DNA from: Hyphomicrobiales bacterium
GTDB lineage: Bacteria; Pseudomonadota; Alphaproteobacteria; Rhizobiales; RI-29
Reading direction: 5' to 3'
NCBI GenBank assembly: GCA_016125495.1
Contig: WGLQ01000027.1
Span: forward strand, 62,001-126,000
Length of the DNA stretch: 64,000 nt
Shown here: positions 8,181 through 16,700 of the stretch, piece after piece
How the letters are laid out: every line of letters starts with the position of its first letter
How positions within the stretch are numbered: the stretch's first letter is position 1
Program-made: the position numbers and the translations under genes
Notes under the pieces: generated by a model
What the model was told of the DNA's origin: nothing
Seen by the model: the letters and a program-made list of their open reading frames with translations, nothing else
The model's database searches: none

Positions 8181-9398
8181 ATGCCCGCCGACCAAGCCTC
8201 GACGATAGCCTGCGAAGCTGCTGTCACACACATCGGGTCCGCCGCCGCCGACCTCGAGCGCACGATGGCGGGCCTCGGCGCCTGGCTCGAGATCGATCTC
8301 GATGCCATCGCTGGCAATCTCGCGGCGATCCGCGCCCGCACCGGCAGCGAGATCATGCCGGTCATCAAGAATAATGCCTATGGCCATGGCCTTCGCCCGA
8401 TCGCCACCGCCCTGGCCGGCGAGGGCGTGCGTTGGATGATGGTGGCCAAGCTGAGCGAGGCTCTGGCGATCCAGCGATGGGACCTCGGCATCGACGTCGT
8501 CGCCATGGACGCGCTCTATACCGACGCCGCGATCGAGGAGGTCGTGCGCCTCGGCGTGACACCGGTCGTCTACACGCGGGAACTCGCCGAGCGGATCGCC
8601 GACGTTGCGCGCGGCCTTGGCCGCAAGGCCGGCATTTTCGTCAAGGTCGACACCGGATTGCGCAGGGTCGGCGTCGCCCACGACCGGGCCCTCGGGCTGT
8701 TCCAGGCCATCGACCGCCTGCCGGAGATCGAGGTTCGTGGCACCTTCTCGACGTTCATGCAGCAGGAGGAGCAGGATCGTGTGATCTTCGAGCGCTTTTC
8801 CGGCCTGCTCGACGACCTCGCGCGCGCGGGGATCGATCCAGGGCTACGCAGCCTTTCGAGCACGCACGGCATCCTGCACTACCCGCACGCCCATCTCGAC
8901 CTGGTGCGCCCGGCGATGTGCCTGTTCGGGGTGCTGCCCTTTCCCGGCGACCGCGACGTCGGTCTCACGCTGACCCAGGCGCTCGAATTGAAGGCCCGCG
9001 TCGAGTTTCTCAAGCCCGTACCGGCTGGCGCCTCGGTCACCTATTTCGGCAAATTCATCGCCCCCCGCGACATGACCCTGGCGACCTTGCACGTCGGCTT
9101 CTTCGATGCGTTGCCGCGCGAGTTGGCGAACAAGGGTGTCGTGCTGGCCGGTGATCGCGTCTGCCCGAGCGTCGGCTCGGTCTCCCTCAACCACTACCTG
9201 TTCGATGCCACCGATTCCGGCCTCTCACCGGGCGACATCGTGACCGTCATCGCCCGGCAGGGTGTGAACGACCTGGTTGCGACGGCCTCGGCCGCCGGCT
9301 GGATGGTCTACAGTCTCGTCAATCACCTCAGCCCATACCTGCCACGTGTCTATTTGCGCTCTGGTGCCCCCGTCGAAATGCTGACGACCGGCCTCTAG
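8181..9398 (+). CDS. alr: Alanine racemase-like protein (divergent)
   Basis: A 405-residue fold-type III PLP racemase. K63 in VIKNNAYGHG is the expected Schiff-base lysine. DTGLRRVG, RSLSSTHGIL, LVRPAMCLFG and the C-terminal beta domain with Y288 in SVTYFGKF follow the alanine racemase order; Y288 corresponds to the second catalytic base. ATG 8181 is supported by AGGAGGA upstream. Several active-site segments differ from ordinary Alr: the normal GYADG reads GFFDA (306-310), and ICMDQ reads SVSLNHYLFD. Substrate preference may therefore not be alanine. It lies 83 bases after dat and is probably in one operon with it. Confidence 0.8.
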   Translation: MPADQASTIACEAAVTHIGSAAADLERTMAGLGAWLEIDLDAIAGNLAAIRARTGSEIMPVIKNNAYGHGLRPIATALAGEGVRWMMVAKLSEALAIQRWDLGIDVVAMDALYTDAAIEEVVRLGVTPVVYTRELAERIADVARGLGRKAGIFVKVDTGLRRVGVAHDRALGLFQAIDRLPEIEVRGTFSTFMQQEEQDRVIFERFSGLLDDLARAGIDPGLRSLSSTHGILHYPHAHLDLVRPAMCLFGVLPFPGDRDVGLTLTQALELKARVEFLKPVPAGASVTYFGKFIAPRDMTLATLHVGFFDALPRELANKGVVLAGDRVCPSVGSVSLNHYLFDATDSGLSPGDIVTVIARQGVNDLVATASAAGWMVYSLVNHLSPYLPRVYLRSGAPVEMLTTGL

Positions 9399-9618
9399 CC
9401 TCGTTGTGACCGAGAAGTCCGCATCTCCACCTCGCCGAAATGGATCAAGCGGCATTCTCGGTCGTCGCCCGAGGAAACGTCCCCGCCCGACAATCGGGCG
9501 AGGGCGTCCGCTGCGTCTATTGCGGCTCACCCCGCGCCGGGCGTCTTGCTCCGCCACGGGTCCCCGCCATTCGTCTGCTCTCGTGCAAGCGGCCGCACTT
9601 GGCCGGCCGAGCGCGCGT

Positions 9619-10260
9619 TCAGATGGAATGAAAGCGCTGCCAGGTCACCGTGACCTGGGTGCCGACACCGACGCGGCGGTAGAGATCGGCCACGTCCTGG
9701 TTGTGCATCCGCACGCACCCTTTCGAGACCGCCTGACCGATCGTCCACGGGGCATCGGTTCCGTGGATGCGATAGAGCGTCGAGCCGAGATAGAGGGCGT
9801 GATAGCCGAGCGGATTGCGCGGATCACCACCGGCGACGACGGCCGGCAACCGCGGGTTCTCGCGGCGCATTTCCGGCGTCGGCGTCCAGGTCGGGTTTTC
9901 CTGCTTGCGCGTGATCGCCATCTTACCGGCCCAGCGGCTCTGCTCGCGCGGCACGGCGATCGGATAGGAAATGGCGCGCCCTTTCGCCTGGATGTAGTAG
10001 AGCCGGCGATCGGCGAAGCTCACGATGATCTGGCCCGGCGCGTATTGCGAGGGAAAGGCAACCAGCGAACGCGTCCCGAAGGCGCCGGCAGAGGGTCGGC
10101 TGGGTGCCGAGCCGAAGAGACCACCGCCGCTGCCGTTGCTGAATCCGAAGGCACTGGCGAACCAGTTTTGCGCCGATGCGGTGTCGGCCGATAGACCACT
10201 GGAGAATGCGGCAAGGCCGAGCGCAAGCGCGAACCTGCCAAACGTACGCGAACCGAACAT
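9619..10260 (-). CDS. L,D-transpeptidase (YkuD domain), short form
   Basis: A 213-residue exported protein. After a signal peptide ending near ADTASA-Q and a Gly/Ser-rich linker (about 40-66), the YkuD domain shows VSFADRRLYYI at its start, H166 in YRIHGTDAP and the nucleophile C182 in VSKGCVRMHN. This is the common compact alphaproteobacterial type. The start at ATG 10260 gives a clean signal peptide and has GGAG about 8 bases ahead; the open frame continues 18 codons further without a signal-like sequence. It is convergent with alr and forms the far side of the D-amino-acid / cell-wall cluster. Confidence 0.88.
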   Translation of the reverse strand: MFGSRTFGRFALALGLAAFSSGLSADTASAQNWFASAFGFSNGSGGGLFGSAPSRPSAGAFGTRSLVAFPSQYAPGQIIVSFADRRLYYIQAKGRAISYPIAVPREQSRWAGKMAITRKQENPTWTPTPEMRRENPRLPAVVAGGDPRNPLGYHALYLGSTLYRIHGTDAPWTIGQAVSKGCVRMHNQDVADLYRRVGVGTQVTVTWQRFHSI

Positions 10261-10617
10261 ACTGAACTCCACGCCTTTTACTGTGAGGGTTGCCCTCGTG
10301 AGATCGGCCTCCACTATTTCGGGTTTACCTTAACAATTCCTCTATCCGTGGCGCGCACCGGACCATCTGCGCTAGGCTCGGTTGCCGTTCGCCCTTCCGT
10401 CGCACCCTCGAATCGTCCCGCGCCCCCTGGTGACCATCGACCTTTTCGACCGACCCGCGGATGAGGCGATCCCTTGGTCGTCCGGCAAGCCGCGAACCAC
10501 CTCGAGAATGGCGTTTTACTCCTGCCTGACATCCTGCCCGGAGCGATTGCACCGCCATGATGTTGCGCTTACGTTCCGAACCCTGAACTTGGCCGATCGA
10601 TCGTGTCAAGCAAAAAA
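10261..10617. other. Intergenic region before the SOS cassette
   Basis: No gene is supported in these 357 bases. It should contain the promoter of the leftward L,D-transpeptidase gene. A small hairpin, GAGGGTTGCCCTC, lies near 10286. Only overlapping short frames without family resemblance or ribosome binding sites cross it. Confidence 0.5.
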
Positions 10618-10683
10618 GTTCTTTTTTTGTTCGATTTTTGATCTTGCTGATCGCGCGCTTATTGTGTAGAACAAATAAAGAAC
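10618..10683 (+). promoter_or_regulatory. SOS promoter with two LexA boxes
   Basis: Two perfect alphaproteobacterial LexA boxes flank a promoter. Box 1 is GTTC-N7-GTTC at 10618-10632 (spacer all T). Box 2 is GAAC-N7-GAAC at 10669-10683. Between them lie TTGCTG (10644-10649) and TAGAAC (10667-10672) with a 17-base spacer, a plausible -35/-10 pair. Box 2 overlaps the -10 element and box 1 sits just upstream of the -35. LexA bound at both would block transcription of imuA-imuB-dnaE2 until DNA damage triggers its self-cleavage. Confidence 0.88.
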
Positions 10684-10987
10684 AGATCGCGAGCCATTTG
10701 TCGAGAGCGTTCCCGTGAACCGGCAGTCATCTCCTCACCCCCCTCGTGGCGATGATGCCGCGGGCGCGCTTCGAGCGGCGGCTTCCCATGCCCCCCACCC
10801 CCGGGCGGCCGCGCTCTTGGGCAAGGTGCCTGGCACCACGCGCTCACCGCGCTGTTCCGTTGCGTATGGTCCGGCGCGTCCGTCATCGGCAGATGGCGGT
10901 GCCGTATCGTGTTCTGGCGGAACGCCCGCGTTGCCGGACCGGTCCGATTTACCGGATCGGCATGGGCGCCGCCTTTTTTCTCTCTCC
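10684..10987 (+). other. Long leader between SOS promoter and imuA
   Basis: About 300 bases separate the second LexA box from the preferred imuA start. The imuA frame stays open back to GTG 10715. That stretch is low in third-position GC and encodes Pro/Ala/Ser-rich sequence unlike ImuA, so it is either an untranslated leader or a non-conserved N-terminal extension. No other gene is supported here. Confidence 0.45.
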
Positions 10988-11920
10988 ATGCCGGTGTCTT
11001 CCCCCGTGGCTCCCGGCGCATCCGTTCCTGTCCGCCATCGGCCTTTCCTGGCAGCCCCCTCGACCTCCACCACCTCGCCGCCGGCCGAGGCACGATCAGA
11101 GCTCATCGCCAGCCTTCGTCGCGAACTCGCCTCGATCTGCCATGAGCACCTCTTCGAGCGGTCCGGTGGGCCGCGTGGTGATGCCCGTCTCGCCATCGAG
11201 CACACGGACTGCTCCTTCACTTCGCTTCTCAGCCGGCTCCCGCCCGGTCTTCACGAGATCCGTGCGCCATCCGAAGCGGACCTCGCGGTTGCCCTCGGCT
11301 TTGCGCTCGCCCTCCATGCCGCTCGCCGCGACCGTGCCGTGAATTCCTCGCATCCGTCCGCCGGACAGGGTGGTGCTCGGCTTTTGTGGTGCGTGACGTC
11401 CCGCAACGAAAGCGAGCATGGTCTGTTGCAGACCTGTGGCCTGGCCCCCTTCGGCATCGCCCCGCAGGACGTGATTTCCGTGGTTCCATCCCGCCGCAAG
11501 GACGTTCTCTGGGCTCTCGATCAGGCCGCCGTGGCGGGTTGTTTCCCCACCTTGATCGGGCTTCCCGGCGCCATGAGTTTGCCTCAGGCACGCCGCCTCC
11601 TCCTGGCGGCCCGGCAGACTGGCGTCTTCTGCCTCGTTCTTTCGGCCGCGCATCGGGCGGGGTTGAGCGTGACGTCGAGCCGCTGGTTGATCGCCCCTTC
11701 CGCGAGCGCCCCCGCCCCCTTCGACGGTCGCGCTCCCGGCTTCATGCGCTGGCGCGTCACGCTCGAGCGTGGACTTGCTGATTTTTCTCAACCGTCGTGG
11801 GTCGTGGAGTGGTCCGATGTCGCGCATCGTTTCTCTTTGGCTTCCCCATTGGCGGATGCAGCGTCGCCGAGCGAGGAACCCGGCCGCGATGCCTCGCCAC
11901 GAGCCCTTCGTTCTGGTTGA
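10988..11920 (+). CDS. imuA: ImuA, SOS mutasome accessory protein
   Basis: About 310 residues, a RecA/SulA-like protein that works with ImuB and DnaE2 in damage-induced mutagenesis. The recognisable region begins at ELIASLRRELASIC and continues through PPGLHEIRAPSEADLAVALGFALAL, LLWCVTSRNESEHGLLQTCGLAPFGI and VPSRRKDVLWALDQAA. These match the ImuA order of a degenerate RecA core without a working Walker A. ATG 10988 is the nearest start ahead of the conserved part but lacks a clear ribosome binding site; GTG 10715 would give 401 residues. The gene overlaps imuB by 104 bases, implying coupled expression. Confidence 0.82.
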   Translation: MPVSSPVAPGASVPVRHRPFLAAPSTSTTSPPAEARSELIASLRRELASICHEHLFERSGGPRGDARLAIEHTDCSFTSLLSRLPPGLHEIRAPSEADLAVALGFALALHAARRDRAVNSSHPSAGQGGARLLWCVTSRNESEHGLLQTCGLAPFGIAPQDVISVVPSRRKDVLWALDQAAVAGCFPTLIGLPGAMSLPQARRLLLAARQTGVFCLVLSAAHRAGLSVTSSRWLIAPSASAPAPFDGRAPGFMRWRVTLERGLADFSQPSWVVEWSDVAHRFSLASPLADAASPSEEPGRDASPRALRSG

Positions 11921-13649
11921 GGAGATTGCCGGCGTCACGGTCGTCGATGCCGTCAACCGCCGCGCCTTGGCGGCGGGCGTGCGCCCAGGCATGCGGCTCG
12001 TCGATGCGCGTGCCTTTCTGGTGAACCTGCGCTCGGCTGCCGTGACACGCGAGATCGACGATGCCGATCTGCGACGGCTCGCCCACTGGTGTGGCCGCTA
12101 CGGTGCGCGTGTCGGCATCGACGGGCCGGCCGACATTTGGGTCGACGTCAGCGGAACCGCCCATCTCTTTGGCGGCGAACGTCATCTCCTGACCGACCTC
12201 GTCACGCGTCTTGCAAGATCGGGCCTCGGCGTGCGCACGGGGCTGGCCGACACCTATGGCGCGGCCCATGCGCTCGCCCGTCATGCTCCAAGTCTGCGAT
12301 CGTGGTCCGCTTCCCGGCCCCCAGCACGCAGGCCCGCGTCTCACGCCGGCGGACCCACTGGCCACCATCCGCACGAGGATGAACCGCCGCCACTGGATCT
12401 CCCTCACCCCGGCATCGCCATCGCCACTGCCGGCCGGACGCGCGAAGCCGTGGCCGATCTTCCCGTCGCCGCCCTGCGTCTCACCGACGAAACACGTCAA
12501 CTCCTCTCACGCCTCGGCCTGCGCCGGATCGCCCAGCTCTGTGCCATCGAACGCCAGGCCCTGCGCCGCCGTTTTCCTTCCCGTCAAGTCGGCGAGGCGG
12601 TCGTTCATAGGCTCTCCCAGATCGTGGGCGACGCGACGGAGCGCCCGCGCCCTCTCCTTTCCGAGCCGCGCCATGGCGTGCGCCGTGTCTTTGCCGAGCC
12701 TCTCGTCTCCCATGAAGGCATCGTCACCTGCCTCGAGCTGATGAGCCGCGATCTGGCCGATCTCCTCGAGCGCTCGGGCAATGGCGCCCTCGAACTCGTC
12801 GTCACCTTCTTTCGCAGCGACCAGACGGCTGAGGATGTCCGTGTCGGTTTTGCCGCCCCCTCCTGCGACGCCGGCCATTTCCTCTCTCTCCTGCGCGAAA
12901 GGATCACCGGTCTCGATGCCGGATACGGCATCGATGCGATCCGTTGCCTCGCCACGACGACCGACCGTCTCACCCCGCGCACGACCGAACTCGGCGCCGC
13001 AACCGCGTGTTCCTCTTCCAAGGATGTCTCCGCGCTGCTCGACCGGATCGCCAACCGGATCGGCCGGCAGGCCGTGCTCCGGCACGAGTTGCGCGACACC
13101 CACATACCCGAGAAGGCAGAGCATCGAATGGCGGTTCTCACCTCGAATCATCATTTCTCTTCTCCAGGAGGGTCACCCCGCAGGTCGCCGGCCCGCCTCT
13201 CCCCCCTTTCCGAAGCGTCATCGTCGCCCGTCCGATCGAACGTGTCCCGTCCCATTCTCCTGCTCCCCCGCCCGGAGCCGATCGAGGTCATCGCTGCCGT
13301 GCCCGACGGCCCTCCCCAGCACTTTCGCTGGCGCCGCCTCGCCCATCGCATCCGACGCGTGGAGGGACCGGAACGAATCGCGCCGGAGTGGTGGAACCGC
13401 AACGAAAAGGAAAGTTCGCGCACGAGAGACTATTATGTGATCGAGGACGATCGGGGCCGCCGCTACTGGGTCTTCCGCAACGGTCTCTACGAAGGCGAAC
13501 CCGACGGGCCGGTGACGTTCGCTCCGTCGCCACCGTTACCCTGCGACACGCGCCCAGGCTCCGGACCACCGGCAGCTGATGCCGCATCCAGCCGGGCTCG
13601 GGCGGACGACGCCGCTCCGGCCTGGTTCATCCACGGGTTCTTCGCCTGA
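11817..13649 (+). CDS. imuB: ImuB, catalytically inactive Y-family polymerase
   Basis: A 610-residue Y-family-like protein that bridges the beta clamp, ImuA and DnaE2 in translesion synthesis. It begins MSRIVSLWLPHW and shows ADIWVDVSGTAHLFGGE in place of the acidic palm motifs of DinB, so it lacks the metal-binding carboxylates, as ImuB proteins do. Thumb/little-finger sequence (RRIAQLCAIERQALRRRF) follows. The C-terminal RPILLLPRPEPIEV and YYVIEDDRGRRYWVFRNGLYEGEP are typical of ImuB. ATG 11817 starts at the conserved N terminus. At 610 residues it is longer than most ImuB proteins because of a Ser/Pro/Arg-rich linker at about 435-478. dnaE2 follows directly. Confidence 0.88.
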   Translation: MSRIVSLWLPHWRMQRRRARNPAAMPRHEPFVLVEEIAGVTVVDAVNRRALAAGVRPGMRLVDARAFLVNLRSAAVTREIDDADLRRLAHWCGRYGARVGIDGPADIWVDVSGTAHLFGGERHLLTDLVTRLARSGLGVRTGLADTYGAAHALARHAPSLRSWSASRPPARRPASHAGGPTGHHPHEDEPPPLDLPHPGIAIATAGRTREAVADLPVAALRLTDETRQLLSRLGLRRIAQLCAIERQALRRRFPSRQVGEAVVHRLSQIVGDATERPRPLLSEPRHGVRRVFAEPLVSHEGIVTCLELMSRDLADLLERSGNGALELVVTFFRSDQTAEDVRVGFAAPSCDAGHFLSLLRERITGLDAGYGIDAIRCLATTTDRLTPRTTELGAATACSSSKDVSALLDRIANRIGRQAVLRHELRDTHIPEKAEHRMAVLTSNHHFSSPGGSPRRSPARLSPLSEASSSPVRSNVSRPILLLPRPEPIEVIAAVPDGPPQHFRWRRLAHRIRRVEGPERIAPEWWNRNEKESSRTRDYYVIEDDRGRRYWVFRNGLYEGEPDGPVTFAPSPPLPCDTRPGSGPPAADAASSRARADDAAPAWFIHGFFA

Positions 13650-13724
13650 TTGACCAGCCACCGACTTCCCCCACCTGCGGCCACCCCGCTGGTGTCGGAA
13701 AACGTTCCGATCGGGAGTGCCGAC

Positions 13725-16700
13725 ATGCGCCAGATGCAGCGAGACTATGCCGAACTCCAAGTCGCCACGAATTTTTCCTTTCTGCGCGGCGCCTCGCACC
13801 CAGAGGAACTCGTTGCGACCGCGCACGCGCTCGGCCTCGCGGCCCTCGCCATCACCGACCGCAACACGTTGGCGGGCGTCGTGCGGGCCCACGCCGCAGC
13901 CAGATCCATCGGACTGCGTCTGATCATCGGCTGCCGGCTGACATTTCTCGACGGACCGGACATTCTCTGTCTGCCGCGCGACCGCCCCGCCTATGCCCGC
14001 CTCTCGCAACTCCTCACGCTCGGCAACCTGCGTGCACCCAAGGGAGAGTGTCACCTCCGTCTCGCCGACCTCGAGCAGCACGCACAGGGCCAGGTTCTGA
14101 TCGTCGTGCCGCCACGCTCCTGGCACCCCCGGCCCCGCGACGACGATCCGCTCCGCGCCCTTGCCGGCAACTCCCTGGCGCCGCCATCTTGCCCTGATCC
14201 GCGTCCCGGCGACTTCGAAGCCGATCTCCTGCGCGTGCGGGAGATCGCGCGGGGCGCGAGGCGCGCTCCTGTCTATCTGGCACTGACCCACTACCTCGAG
14301 GGCAACGATGCGGGACGCCTGGCGGCGCTCACCGCTCTCGCCGCCCGTCACGGTATTCGTCCCGTTGCGACCGGCGACGTGCTCTATCATTCGGCCCACC
14401 GCCGGCCCGTGCAGGATGTGCTCACCTGCATCCGTGAAAAGCTGCTTCTCTCCGATGCCGGCCGGCGTCTCGCCGCCAATTGCGAGCGCCACTTGCGCTC
14501 CCCCGCGTCCATGTCACGTCTCATGCGCGGATTCGAGCTGGCCCTGGAATCGACGATCGAGATTGCCGGGGAGTGCCGCTTCTCCCTCGACGAACTGATC
14601 TACGAATACCCCGACGAGCCGGTACCCGAAGGACGCTCGCCCGACGACCATCTTTCCGAACTGGTGCGCGAAGGGCTCCTCTGGCGCTACCCCTCCGGCC
14701 CTCCCGCGAAGGTCAAGGAAAATGTCGCGCGCGAACTCGCCCTCATCCGCCAGTTGAGCTACGCGCCATATTTCCTCACCGTCCACGACATCGTCGTTTT
14801 CGCGCGCAGCCGAGGCATCCTCTGCCAGGGACGCGGCTCGGCCGCCAACTCGGCCGTCTGCTACTGTCTCGGCATCACCAGCGTCGATCCGGCGGAGATC
14901 GATGTCCTCTTCGAGCGTTTCATCTCCCCCGAACGGCGAGAGCCGCCCGACATCGACGTCGACTTCGAGCACGAGCGGCGCGAGGAGGTCATCCAGTACA
15001 TCTATGCGCGCTATGGGCGCGACCGCGCCGGCCTCGCCGCCACGGTCATCCGTTATCGCGCTCGCTCGGCGGTGCGCGAGGTCGGCAAGGTCCTCGGGCT
15101 CGGCAACGACACGCTCGGCGCGCTGGCGGGCATGGTCTGGGGCTCGCACGGATCGGGAGTCTTGCCGCGTGAGCACATCGTCGAGGCCGGCCTCGAGCCC
15201 GACGACCCCCTCATCATGCTCGCGATCGAACTCACCCGGGAGATCATCGGCTTTCCGCGCCACCTCTCCCAGCACGTCGGCGGTTTCGTCCTGACGCGCG
15301 GCCCCCTCTCGAGTGTCGTGCCGATCTCCAATGCCGCCATGCCCGAGCGCACCTTCATCGAATGGGACAAGGACGACCTGGACGAGCTCGGGCTGCTCAA
15401 GATCGATGTTCTCTCGCTCGGCATGCTCTCGTGCATCAAGCGGTGTTTCGACCTCCTCGTCGACCACGGCGGGCGGGAGCTGACGCTCGCCAGCGTCCCG
15501 CGCGAGGATCCGGTCGTCTACGACATGCTTTGCCGGGCCGATTCGATCGGTGTCTTCCAGGTCGAGAGCCGCGCGCAGATGAATATGCTTCCCCGTCTCA
15601 AGCCGCGCTGCTTCTACGATCTCGTGATCGAGGTGGCGATCGTGCGCCCGGGGCCGATCCAGGGAGACATGGTGCACCCCTACCTGCGTCGCCGCGACGG
15701 CCTCGAACCGGAGCATTATCCCTCGCCATCCCCCGAGCATGGCCCCCCCGACGAACTCCGCCGCATCCTGGGCAAGACCCGCGGCGTCCCCCTCTTTCAG
15801 GAACAGGCCATGCGCATCGCCATGGTCGCCGCCCGCTTCTCGGCCGAGGAAGTCAACTCCCTGCGCAAGGCCATGGCCACGTTCCGGCGCGTCGGCACCA
15901 TCGGCCAGCTCGAGGAAAAAATGGTGACCGCCATGATCGCGCGGGGCTACGAAGCCGATTTCGCCAGACGGTGCTTCAGCCAGATCAAGGGGTTCGGTGA
16001 ATACGGCTTTCCCGAGAGCCATGCCGCCAGCTTCGCCCATCTCGTCTACGTCTCGTCCTGGCTGAAGTGCCATCATCCGGCCGCCTTCGCCTGCGCGCTC
16101 CTCAACTCCCAACCGATGGGTTTTTATGCTCCGGCCCAGATCGTGCGCGACGCCCGCGAGCACGGCGTCGTGGTTCGTCCGGTCGATGTCAACCTCAGCG
16201 ACTGGGATTCGACCCTCGAACCCGACGGCAAGGGAGGCTGGGCGCTGCGGCTCGGGATGCGCGAGGTGGACGGTCTCGACACCGGCGAGGCCGTGCGCAT
16301 CCTCGAGGCGCGATGCTCGACGCATAAAGGTGGGCCCGGCGCCCCCCCCGCCTCGCGTGGCTCGGATGTTCCTCCCGCCATCCCCGGCCCATACGACAAC
16401 GGGGCTGGACCGTTCGCCTCCGATCCGCCGCCGCGGTTGCGCGGCCGCGTCCTGCCGCCGCGCCAAGGGGTGGGTCGGGGGCCGGCCCCCCGTCACCCCT
16501 TTCGCGATGTCGCCGGGATCCGCGAGCGCGCCGGCACAACCATTCCCACCCTCGAGCGTCTCGCCGCGGCCGACGCCATGCGCTCCCTCGGCCTCGACCG
16601 CCGCCAGGCCCTCTGGGAGGTGCGCGCCCTCGCCCGCGCTCCCGCGATGCCGCTCTTTTCCTGGGCCGAGGCCCGCGAGCATGGACCCGAGAACCCGACA

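Noticed and set aside
14514-16682. 722-codon minus-strand frame opposite dnaE2
   Set aside because: Antisense to the catalytic core of DnaE2; no family resemblance.
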